Under the pieces are notes generated by a model. It was not told the DNA's origin. It saw only the letters and a program-made list of their open reading frames with translations, and did not search any database. From an uncultured Clostridia bacterium (lineage in GTDB: Bacteria > Bacillota > Clostridia > TANB77 > CAG-508): DNA of 6,512 nt. The DNA lies in the NCBI GenBank assembly GCA_944393305.1, contig CALXZS010000073.1, positions 1-6,512 of the forward strand. Direction: 5' to 3'. The stretch's first letter is position 1; the number at the start of each line of letters is the position of its first letter. A program made the translations under genes and the position numbers. Shown in pieces: positions 1 through 6,512 of the stretch.

Positions 1-2031
1 GGAAGATTGGAAGCGAGAGATAATGCAGTAAAAAAAGCAAAATGTGATTTAATATTCGTATTAGATTCAGATGATATGATAGACAAAACATTTCTTGAAT
101 GTGCATATTTTACTATGAAAACCAATCCAGACGCAACATGGGCATATGCTGATACAGTTACTTTTGATGGACAAAATTTCTTATGGAAAAAAGTTTTCGA
201 CTGTGAGCAAGAGAAAAAAGAAAATATTTTACCAGTTTGTGCTTTAATAAAAAAAGAAGCACTTTTAGAAGTGGGAGGATATGGTGCAGTAGATAAAGAT
301 GTACATGAAGACTGGCATTTATGGCTTAGACTTATTGAAAAAGGCTACTATCCTGTAAGAATGAATTTCTATGGTTTTTGGTATAGACAGAAAAAAGAAG
401 GCGGAACAATGGCATCAATAAAAGGTAATGCCGAAAAACAGAAACATGCAGAAGAAGAAATAAAAAAACAAGCTAAAAAAATAAGAGAAAATGTTACAGC
501 ACTTCAATATCCAATGACTACTAATTTTAATTATAATTCATATCCTTATACATTTGATTGGGATAGAAAACCAGTTGTAGATGGAAAAAAGAAAAATCTA
601 CTTTTCATATTCCCATGGTTTAAATTAGGTGGAGCAGATAAATTTAATTATGATTTACTTTCACATATAGACACAAAAAAATATAATATAACAATTATTA
701 CAACAGAACCATGTGATTATGTGTGGAGACAAAGATTTGAAAAATTTGCGACAGTTTTCGACTTAACCTCTTTTTTGCATAGAAGAGATTGGCCAGCATT
801 TGTGCATTATATAATGAAAACAAGAAAAATAGATTTAGTATTTGAATCACATAGTTATTTTGGATATTATGTAATTCCATGGCTTAAATCTTACTTCAAA
901 GAAGTACCTTTTGTAGATTATATACATGCAGAAAATTGGAGTTGGAGAAATGGAGAATATCCTAGAGATTCAACAGCAATAGCTTCATTGTTAGACAAAA
1001 CATATACTTGTACAAAATACTTAAAAACTGAAATGGCTGAAAGAATGGGTAGAACAACAGATAATGTAATGCCAGTATATATTGGAGTTGATGAAGAAGA
1101 ATTTGATGAAAGTAAAGTAAATATTGAAGACGATGAAGAGTTAGCTAAGGCGTATGATAAATACAAAGATAAAAAAATAATATTATATTGTTGTAGAATT
1201 TCAATAGAAAAAAGACCTCTACTAGCAGTTAAAATACTAAAAAAAGTTCTTGAAAAAGACGAAAATGTAGTTCTATTTGTTGTGGGTGATGGTGACAAGT
1301 TAAAATCAATGCAAAAACTTGCGTCAAAATTAGAATTAGATGAAAACATAGTATTTTTCGGAAGCAAAAATAATGTAAAACCATTTTATAAAGCTTGCAA
1401 TGTAGAACTAATTTGTTCATTAAGTGAAGGGCTTACACTTACTACTTATGAAGCAATGTCTATGAAAAAGCCAGTAGTATCAGCAAATGTAGGTGGACAA
1501 AAAGAATTAATAGATGAAACTTGCGGAAGAATAGTAAATAATTTGCAAAGTCAAAAAGATTTATTTATAGAAGATTATCAAGAAGAAGAAATAGAAAATT
1601 ATGCAAATGCTCTTTTAGAAATATTAAATGCAAAAGACTATGAAAAAATAAAAGAAAGATGTAGAGAAAAAATATTAAATGGCTTTACAATAAAAAACAT
1701 GATAAAAACAATGAATAAAGAAATAGACTATTTTGTGAAAAATGGAAGCAAAGTTGCACAAGATGCTGATAAATATAGAGAATTATATAGTCAATATTTA
1801 GTTTTATATAATCAAATAGACCAAAGAAGCTATTTCTCTGAAAAAGGAGGAAAAGGTGTAGAAGATGGATTTTATGAAGAAAAAACACAGAGATTAAAAG
1901 ACGAATTATGGCAAAATCCATTATGGAGAGGTTTTATAAGATTTTTACAAAAAACAGGTATCATGAAAAAAATAAAAGAAGCAGGAATGGATAGAAAAGT
2001 AAAAGAGGCAGTGGTAAAAAGAGTGAAATAA
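1..2031 (+). CDS. Two-domain GT2-GT4 glycosyltransferase, 5'-truncated by window edge
   Basis: The frame is open from the first base, and codons 1-9 (GRLEARDNA) already match the interior of a GT2 fold, so the true start lies upstream and the TTG at 7 is not a start. First domain (about nt 1-430): the metal/nucleotide-sugar DxD region reads DSDD (nt 64-75), followed by an acidic EDW-hLWLRL helix (from nt 307) that fits the GT2 catalytic-base region. A charged linker follows (about nt 430-590). Second domain (about nt 590-1710) is GT-B: GGAD glycine loop (nt 628-639), a His in HAEN (nt 925), R-x4-K (Arg nt 1195, Lys nt 1210) and the retaining E-x7-E motif EGLTLTTYE (Glu nt 1426 and 1450). The C-terminus (nt 1900-2028) is basic and possibly amphipathic. 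No membrane segments are seen, so it is probably cytoplasmic or membrane-peripheral. Expected role (family knowledge plus inference): two successive sugar transfers in surface glycan assembly. Donor and acceptor are unknown. Confidence 0.88.
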   Translation, partial: GRLEARDNAVKKAKCDLIFVLDSDDMIDKTFLECAYFTMKTNPDATWAYADTVTFDGQNFLWKKVFDCEQEKKENILPVCALIKKEALLEVGGYGAVDKDVHEDWHLWLRLIEKGYYPVRMNFYGFWYRQKKEGGTMASIKGNAEKQKHAEEEIKKQAKKIRENVTALQYPMTTNFNYNSYPYTFDWDRKPVVDGKKKNLLFIFPWFKLGGADKFNYDLLSHIDTKKYNITIITTEPCDYVWRQRFEKFATVFDLTSFLHRRDWPAFVHYIMKTRKIDLVFESHSYFGYYVIPWLKSYFKEVPFVDYIHAENWSWRNGEYPRDSTAIASLLDKTYTCTKYLKTEMAERMGRTTDNVMPVYIGVDEEEFDESKVNIEDDEELAKAYDKYKDKKIILYCCRISIEKRPLLAVKILKKVLEKDENVVLFVVGDGDKLKSMQKLASKLELDENIVFFGSKNNVKPFYKACNVELICSLSEGLTLTTYEAMSMKKPVVSANVGGQKELIDETCGRIVNNLQSQKDLFIEDYQEEEIENYANALLEILNAKDYEKIKERCREKILNGFTIKNMIKTMNKEIDYFVKNGSKVAQDADKYRELYSQYLVLYNQIDQRSYFSEKGGKGVEDGFYEEKTQRLKDELWQNPLWRGFIRFLQKTGIMKKIKEAGMDRKVKEAVVKRVK

Positions 2032-2093
2032 GAAAGAATTAGTTTGAAAGAAAAGCCTTTAGTTTTTCATTATTATGTGTACCTTAAAGCAAG

Positions 2094-2104
2094 AAAGGAA
2101 TGGA
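2094..2104 (+). promoter_or_regulatory. Ribosome binding region that decides the start of the first membrane protein
   Basis: AAAGGA (2094-2099) directly abuts an in-frame ATG at 2100, leaving no spacer, so it cannot serve that codon well. The ATG at 2112 lies 12 nt after AAAGGA and 7 nt after a second GGA (2102-2104), and it opens a typical MKKN terminus. I therefore prefer 2112. The four-codon difference does not affect any domain. Confidence 0.5.
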
Positions 2105-2111
2105 ATTTAGT

Positions 2112-3860
2112 ATGAAGAAAAACATTATTAGAACAATAGGAATGTCAGCTATATTCTTATTTATGTTTATAATTATTATTCAATTGTATACAAATATTTT
2201 ATTTTTAGTAAATATAAGTATAACTAAGTGGAATCTTCCAATAGAATTTGGAATAACTATACTAATATTTGGCGGAATGTATCTTTTACTTGCAAAAAAG
2301 AAGAATGAATCAATAAAAAAAGAACTAATACAAATTATAGCTAGCATTATCATTGGTGCACTTGTATTTACAATTGCAGTATTTTGTGTAGGCAAAATAT
2401 ATGATGTAACAGCTGATGGAAATACTTATCATAAATTAGGTGTTGGAAGTATGAAAAATGGATGGAATCCATTATATGAAAGCTCGAGAGATTTTACTGA
2501 AGAAGATGGTAATGCATTAACTGTTTCAGAAAACAATATAAACTATTTATGGGCAGACCATTATGCGATGGGAACAGAAACAATAGGTGCTAATATATAT
2601 GCTTTTACAAATAATATAGAATCTGGAAAAGCATTTACTTTAGTAATGATGTTTATAGGATTTGGAATAATGCTTGAATATCTTGTAATACAAAGAGATT
2701 GGGCTTCAAAAAAGTTTGGAATAATAAAAGCATTAGCAATATCAATATTGCTTGTTGTAAATCCTGTAACGATTGTACAAATAGGAACATACTATGTAGA
2801 TGCAACACTTGCAATTAGTTTATTCTTAATAATAATAGAATTAATTGCGATTAATACAAAAAAAGATAATTTATTTGAAAATTATTTAATATTAGCCATG
2901 GCGATAGGAATGTGCTCAAATGCTAAATTTACTGGATTAGGTTATGCAGGAGTATTTTGTGCAGCATTTTACGTGTATGGAGTAATAAAAAATAGAAAAG
3001 ACAAAAAATATATAATAAAAAATACTGTTTTCTACATAATTACAGTAATAATAACTGTATGTGTTTTAGGTGGTACATCATATTTAAAAAATATGATAAA
3101 AAATGGACATCCTTTTTATCCTCTATATGGAGAAGGACATGTAGAAAATATGGTAAATCAAGAAATACCAGAATCACTTGCAGAAAAACCAAATATTGTT
3201 CAATTTTTTATATCAATTTTCTCAAAAGGAGAAAATGTATCACCTTCATATTCAGATGTGTTAAATGAGCCAGACTTAAAAATTCCATTTACAATTCAAG
3301 AAGGTGAAATAGAAAATTATAATATACCAGATATTAGAGTTGGTGGATTTGGACCACTATATAGTGGAATATTTATAATAACTATTGGAATTATGGTAGC
3401 AATTTGTGTGGATTGTATAAGAAATAAAAAATACAATAATTTAATAATATATGGAATTATTGTAGGAGTTTCAGCAATTTTATTAATAGCTTTAGATGGT
3501 TCATATTGGGCAAGATACATTCCATATGTATATCTAATAAGTATAATAAATCTAGCTTATTTATTTGAGAAAAAAGGCAAAGTAGCCAATATTATTGGTA
3601 TAATATTAGCATTAATTATGTTTGTAAACTCAGGGCTAGTTTTATATACTGCAACCAAGAACTATATTGGAAATAGTAGATATGTAAAAAATAATATGAT
3701 ACAATTTGAAGAATATGCAAAAGACAAGGAAGAAGTACCAATAAAATTAAATTTAGAAGCATATCAAGGTGTGCAATATAATTTAGATGATTTAGGAATA
3801 AATGTGGTATTAGATAACACAATAACAAGCGAAAGAGATGGATTTTTATTTAAGTATTAA
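2112..3860 (+). CDS. Polytopic GT-C-like membrane glycosyltransferase (putative)
   Basis: This 582-residue integral membrane protein has about ten or more hydrophobic segments (for example residues 10-33, 41-60, 71-94, then repeated segments to about 520) and a short polar C-terminal tail (about 525-582). After the third segment comes a predicted outside loop with an acid and aromatics, ADGNTYH (Asp102, His107), then GWNPLYE (117-123). This matches the layout of GT-C enzymes (PMT/ArnT/GT39-like), where the first large outer loop carries the catalytic Asp. Other GT-C-like landmarks are YYVD (227-230), AKFTGL (271-276), NGHPFYPLYG (331-340), GGFGPLYSG (near 411-419) and the ARY turn (467-469). 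Expected chemistry is transfer of a sugar from a polyprenyl-phosphate donor to a glycan or protein outside the membrane. Substrate unknown. No family name is recognised with certainty; a polymerase or other polytopic glycan protein is the alternative. It follows the GT2-GT4 gene by 80 nt and precedes the next membrane gene by 17 nt. An upstream start at 2100 would add four residues. Confidence 0.72.
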   Translation: MKKNIIRTIGMSAIFLFMFIIIIQLYTNILFLVNISITKWNLPIEFGITILIFGGMYLLLAKKKNESIKKELIQIIASIIIGALVFTIAVFCVGKIYDVTADGNTYHKLGVGSMKNGWNPLYESSRDFTEEDGNALTVSENNINYLWADHYAMGTETIGANIYAFTNNIESGKAFTLVMMFIGFGIMLEYLVIQRDWASKKFGIIKALAISILLVVNPVTIVQIGTYYVDATLAISLFLIIIELIAINTKKDNLFENYLILAMAIGMCSNAKFTGLGYAGVFCAAFYVYGVIKNRKDKKYIIKNTVFYIITVIITVCVLGGTSYLKNMIKNGHPFYPLYGEGHVENMVNQEIPESLAEKPNIVQFFISIFSKGENVSPSYSDVLNEPDLKIPFTIQEGEIENYNIPDIRVGGFGPLYSGIFIITIGIMVAICVDCIRNKKYNNLIIYGIIVGVSAILLIALDGSYWARYIPYVYLISIINLAYLFEKKGKVANIIGIILALIMFVNSGLVLYTATKNYIGNSRYVKNNMIQFEEYAKDKEEVPIKLNLEAYQGVQYNLDDLGINVVLDNTITSERDGFLFKY

Positions 3861-3877
3861 TAAAAAATGAGGAAAAA

Positions 3878-5380
3878 ATGAAAATAAAGAATATATTATT
3901 TAAAACAATATTAGGAATTATAGCATTTACACTTTTATGGATAATATTACAAGGATTATTAGATTATGATGCAGTAATTTATGAATATAATCCAATAATT
4001 CTTGCAATTGGAATAATTATATATTTTTTCTTAATCAGAATAATATATAAGAAATTATTACCTAAAATAGAAAATAATAAAATAATTTCAGTTATATTAA
4101 TAGCAATATTTACAATTATTTGCATAGTATCAGGACAAATACTAAAAGTAAATCCTTCTTGGGATATGGGAAATGTATATAATATTTCAGTAGATTGTGC
4201 AGAAAGAGGCATAATAAAAGCACATTATTTGTATTGTTTTCCAAATAATATAGGAATAACAATAGTTTATTCTTTATTATTTAGAATATGCAAAATAATT
4301 GGTATAACTGACTATTTAACAGTAGCAACTTTATTCAATTCTATTGTTATAAGTTTAAGTGTTTTACTTATATATTTAATAACTAAAAAATTATTCGGAA
4401 ATAAAAAAGCATTAATGGTATTAATAATATCAGTATTTACAACACCTTTATATTTATATTCTGCTATATATTATACAGATACATTATCAATGTTTATGAT
4501 GCTTTTAATGGCATATGTATTTATAATAGTAAAAAATATAAATCCAGAAAAAAAGTTGTTGAAAATTTTAGGATATATCTTACTTACCATAATAATATTT
4601 GCAGGAATGAAAATAAAAGTAACAGCATTTTTTATAGTAATAGCTTATTTAATGTATGCTATTTTCAATGGAAAATTTAAAGAACTTGGAAAACAGCTTT
4701 TAATTGTAGTGCCTACTTTTATTGTGATAACTATTATATATACTTCAATGGTGAATATTTTTATTACACCAGACAAAGAGATGACAGATGAACTTAAATA
4801 TCCAATAGAGGTATGGATAGCTATGGGACTTAAAGGAAATGGCGGTTATGATTTTAAAGAATATGTAAAGGTTAATGAGTTTCATACATATGAAGAAAAG
4901 CAAAAAGCTGCTAGAGAAAGTATAAAACAAATTTTATCAGAATATGATACTAATTCTTTTATAAAACATTTAACAGCAAAATTAGAATATGCATGGACTG
5001 ATGGTTCATATTTTGCACCTGAAAAATTAAGAAGAGAACCTGTAAATGATACAATTTTGCATGAATTTATATTTCCTGCTGGAAAATATAATATATACTA
5101 TAAGTATTTACCACAAATTATGCATATGTCAATGTTAATATTTATATTAATAGGTGTTTGCAAAACAATAAAAGATAAAGATTTCAAAGATGTAAATGTA
5201 ATATTTTATATACTTATGTTAGGATTTATAGCATTTTTCCTAATTTGGGAAAATAGGTCAAGATATATTCTAACTTGTGTTCCGTTTTTAATGATTGCAC
5301 AATTAAAAGGAATAGAAATATTTGCAAAATATCATTCAAAAGAAAACGATAAAAAAGATGTAAAAAAAGTTAATAAATAA
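3878..5380 (+). CDS. Second GT-C-like membrane glycosyltransferase (putative)
   Basis: This 500-residue protein starts at ATG 3878, 4 nt after a GAGGA site (3869-3873). Hydrophobic segments lie near residues 8-28, 39-55, 68-86, 125-138, 146-170, 176-218 (two), 229-263 (two), 271-294, 413-430, 440-457 and 461-478. The basic stretch at 57-64 puts the N-terminus and the second loop inside, so the loop at 87-124 faces outward. That loop holds WDMGN (Asp96) and YLYCFPNN (117-124), the expected place of a GT-C catalytic Asp and polyprenyl-phosphate contact. A long polar region (about 297-410) with WIAMGLKGNGG and YAWTDGSYF is probably a large outer loop, and WENRSRY (457-463) opens the last helix. 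Similar MGL/WxDG loops and ENRSRY-like ends occur in Firmicute GT39-like wall-glycan enzymes (from memory). The tail is Lys-rich and cytoplasmic. The 17-nt gap to the gene before implies co-transcription. Sugar and acceptor cannot be told from sequence. Confidence 0.75.
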   Translation: MKIKNILFKTILGIIAFTLLWIILQGLLDYDAVIYEYNPIILAIGIIIYFFLIRIIYKKLLPKIENNKIISVILIAIFTIICIVSGQILKVNPSWDMGNVYNISVDCAERGIIKAHYLYCFPNNIGITIVYSLLFRICKIIGITDYLTVATLFNSIVISLSVLLIYLITKKLFGNKKALMVLIISVFTTPLYLYSAIYYTDTLSMFMMLLMAYVFIIVKNINPEKKLLKILGYILLTIIIFAGMKIKVTAFFIVIAYLMYAIFNGKFKELGKQLLIVVPTFIVITIIYTSMVNIFITPDKEMTDELKYPIEVWIAMGLKGNGGYDFKEYVKVNEFHTYEEKQKAARESIKQILSEYDTNSFIKHLTAKLEYAWTDGSYFAPEKLRREPVNDTILHEFIFPAGKYNIYYKYLPQIMHMSMLIFILIGVCKTIKDKDFKDVNVIFYILMLGFIAFFLIWENRSRYILTCVPFLMIAQLKGIEIFAKYHSKENDKKDVKKVNK

Positions 5381-5392
5381 AATAGAAGTTTA

Positions 5393-5412
5393 TAGATTTA
5401 ACTAAAAATCTA
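5393..5412 (+). repeat. Short AT-rich inverted repeat in the 61-nt intergenic gap
   Basis: TAGATTT (5393-5399) and AAATCTA (5406-5412) are perfect 7-nt inverted arms around a 6-nt loop, AACTAA. A second possible partner for the left arm, TAAATATCTA (5411-5420), follows. The stem has only one G-C pair and no U-tract of terminator type, so it is weak as RNA. It may be chance in AT-rich DNA, or an operator or processing site ahead of the GtrB-like gene. Confidence 0.3.
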
Positions 5413-5441
5413 AATATCTATGATAATAGAAGGGACAAGTC

Positions 5442-6377
5442 ATGAAAAAAATATCATTAGTTATACCAATGTATTATGAAGAACAAGTAGCAGAAGAATG
5501 TTATAAAAGAGTAACAAAAGTTTTAAAAGGTATAGAAAACTATGATTACGAAATTATCTTTATAAATGATGGAAGCAAAGACAAAACTTTACATATACTT
5601 GAAAAAATAGCAGATAAAGACAAAAAAGTAAAAATAATATCTTTTTCAAGAAACTTTGGACATCAAGCAGCAGTTACAGCTGGACTTAAGTATGTAACAG
5701 GCGATGCAATAGTAATAATGGATGCAGACCTTCAAGACCCACCAGAGCTTATTCCAGATATGCTAAAAAAATGGGAAGAAGGCTATGAAGTAATTTATGG
5801 TAAAAGAAAAACAAGAGAAGGAGAATCAGCATTCAAATTACTTACAGCTAAAGCATTTTACACTACTTTAAATAAATTATCAGATGTAGAAATACCTAAA
5901 GATACAGGAGATTTCAGATTAGTAGATAGAAAAGTTGTAGATGTAATTAATTCTTTACCAGAACATAATAAATTTTTAAGAGGTTTATTTAGTTGGGTAG
6001 GTTTTAAACAATATGCATATGAGTATGAGAGAAAAGAAAGATTTGCAGGAAAAACAAAATATCCATTAAAGAAAATGATAAAATTAGCACAAGATGGAAT
6101 ATTAAGTTTTTCAACAAAACCACTTAAAATTGTTGGTGGTCTAGGAATATTATCAGTAATAATTTCAATACTAATATTAATATATTCAATAATATCATAT
6201 GCATTTAACTTAAATAGTTTAACACCAGGTTGGACATCTCTTATGTGTACAATGACTTTTTTAGGAGGTGTGATACTAATTTCACTTTGGATGATAGGTG
6301 AATATATAGCAAGAATTTATGACGAAACAAAACAAAGACCACAGTATATAGTAGATAAGACAATTAATATTAAATAA
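5442..6377 (+). CDS. Polyprenyl-phosphate glycosyltransferase, DPM1/GtrB/CsbB type (GT2)
   Basis: This 311-residue protein has the usual length for GtrB/CsbB/ArnC-like enzymes. It starts at ATG 5442, 6 nt after AAGGGA (5430-5435). The GT-A domain (about 1-225) shows VIPMYYEE (7-14), FINDGSKDKT (40-49), SFSRNFGHQAA (67-77), the DxD-containing DADLQDPPE (94-102), DTGDFRLVDR (154-163) and the basic FAGKTKYPL (201-209) that corresponds to the R/K-rich S-K-Y lipid-phosphate region of the family. Two membrane segments follow (about 229-254 and 265-289), then GEYIARIYDETKQRPQYIV, a highly typical family ending. Known family role: transfer of one sugar from a UDP/GDP donor to undecaprenyl (polyprenyl) phosphate on the cytoplasmic face, giving a donor for GT-C enzymes. 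Which sugar (Glc, GlcNAc, Man, Gal) cannot be told. Its position behind two GT-C-like genes fits donor supply for them. The Asn usual in the first motif (YNEE) is Tyr here. Confidence 0.93.
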   Translation: MKKISLVIPMYYEEQVAEECYKRVTKVLKGIENYDYEIIFINDGSKDKTLHILEKIADKDKKVKIISFSRNFGHQAAVTAGLKYVTGDAIVIMDADLQDPPELIPDMLKKWEEGYEVIYGKRKTREGESAFKLLTAKAFYTTLNKLSDVEIPKDTGDFRLVDRKVVDVINSLPEHNKFLRGLFSWVGFKQYAYEYERKERFAGKTKYPLKKMIKLAQDGILSFSTKPLKIVGGLGILSVIISILILIYSIISYAFNLNSLTPGWTSLMCTMTFLGGVILISLWMIGEYIARIYDETKQRPQYIVDKTINIK

Positions 6378-6445
6378 TGAAATTTTTGCTATTATTTTTC
6401 AAAATATACAATTTAGAAAATAAAAAGTAAAAAATAAAAATGATT

Positions 6446-6452
6446 GGAGTGA
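6446..6452 (+). promoter_or_regulatory. Ribosome binding site of the 3'-truncated GT2 gene
   Basis: GGAGTGA lies upstream of ATG 6459, with 9 nt between GGAG (6446-6449) and the start codon. It is the strongest Shine-Dalgarno match in the 81-nt gap after the GtrB-like gene and supports a real gene at the window end although only 18 codons are visible. Confidence 0.6.
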
Positions 6453-6458
6453 ATCTAA

Positions 6459-6512
6459 ATGAAAAAAATATCAATTATAGTACCAGCGTATAATGAAGAA
6501 GAATCTTTACCA
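6459..6512 (+). CDS. GT2 family glycosyltransferase, N-terminal fragment cut by window end
   Basis: Eighteen codons are visible, reading MKKISIIVPAYNEEESLP and running off the end. The hydrophobic beta strand followed by VPAYNEE is the standard opening of GT2 enzymes, where this strand begins the nucleotide-sugar binding fold. A good ribosome binding site stands upstream (6446-6452). The start closely resembles that of the gene at 5442: both begin with the same 15 bases, ATGAAAAAAATATCA. It could be a second polyprenyl-phosphate glycosyltransferase or an ordinary GT2; the part that would distinguish them lies outside the window. It sits 81 nt behind the preceding gene on the same strand with no clear terminator between, so it probably belongs to the same operon. 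Confidence 0.8.
   Translation, partial: MKKISIIVPAYNEEESLP

Noticed and set aside
7..9. TTG as the start codon of the first gene
   Set aside because: The two codons before it are in frame and continue GT2 homology. No ribosome binding site can be assessed, and the GT2 domain would lack its N-terminal nucleotide-binding half. The gene is simply cut by the window edge.
918..1367. Minus-strand open frame of 149 codons
   Set aside because: It lies wholly inside the GT4 domain, is rich in Ser/Phe/Leu as expected from reversed Lys/Glu-rich coding sequence, and shows no recognisable motif. It is a shadow of the real gene. The same applies to the other minus-strand frames (such as 698-880, 1229-1420, 1685-1921, 2180-2395, 3317-3520, 3616-3828, 3979-4212, 4745-4930) and the plus-strand frame 3059-3268.
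2045..2069. Hairpin TGAAA...TTTTTCA as a terminator after the first gene
   Set aside because: The paired arms are only about five A-T-rich pairs, with no G-C core and no following T-tract, so it is too weak to call.
2044..2076. Promoter made of TTGAAA (2044-2049) and TATTAT (2071-2076)
   Set aside because: The spacer is 21 nt, too long for a standard sigma-A promoter, and such hexamers arise readily by chance in this AT-rich DNA.
5445..5451. A7 tracts at gene starts (5445-5451, 6462-6468) as phase-variation switches
   Set aside because: Seven-base A runs are common in AT-rich Lys-rich genes (another lies at 5362-5368), and all reading frames are intact. There is no longer homopolymer or tandem repeat to support switching.
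6378..6458. Terminator or promoter in the 81-nt gap after the GtrB-like gene
   Set aside because: Only a five-pair TGAAA/TTTCA match (6378-6382 with 6397-6401) is visible. There is no G-C stem, and no well-spaced -35/-10 pair stands out from the A/T-rich background.
1..6512. CRISPR array, tRNA/rRNA, insertion sequence or phage attachment site
   Set aside because: No regularly spaced direct repeats, cloverleaf-like GC-rich segments, transposase motifs or flanking terminal repeats were seen. The window is almost completely filled by glycosyltransferase genes.

Overview
The window is a stretch of AT-rich bacterial DNA with all genes on the + strand. Purine-rich Shine-Dalgarno sites, arginine encoded almost only by AGA, TAA at all four visible stops and very Lys/Ile/Asn-rich proteins suggest a low-GC Firmicute, most likely a Clostridia-type or uncultured gut lineage. 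This placement is inference, because no marker gene is present.

Layout: (1) nt 1-2031 is a glycosyltransferase cut at its 5' end by the window edge. It joins the C-terminal part of a GT-A (GT2-like) domain to a complete GT-B (GT4-like) domain. (2) nt 2112-3860 is a polytopic membrane protein with GT-C glycosyltransferase features. (3) nt 3878-5380 is a second, diverged GT-C-like membrane protein. (4) nt 5442-6377 is a polyprenyl-phosphate glycosyltransferase of the DPM1/GtrB/CsbB type (GT2 plus two C-terminal membrane segments). (5) nt 6459-6512 is the first 18 codons of another GT2 enzyme, cut by the window end. Gaps between genes are short (80, 17, 61 and 81 nt with the starts chosen here). 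None holds a convincing rho-independent terminator, so an operon is likely.

Working model (inference): the locus makes or decorates a surface glycan such as a wall polysaccharide, teichoic acid or glycoprotein glycan. The soluble GT2-GT4 enzyme would extend a lipid-linked glycan on the cytoplasmic side. The GtrB-like enzyme would charge undecaprenyl phosphate with a sugar, and one or both GT-C proteins would use that lipid-linked sugar outside the membrane. No flippase (GtrA/GtcA type), polymerase or ABC exporter lies in the window, so this assignment depends on neighbours that cannot be seen. I found no RNA gene, CRISPR array, mobile element or clear undescribed system. The most useful observation is that the two adjacent membrane proteins share scattered landmarks and look like very diverged members of one GT-C fold.
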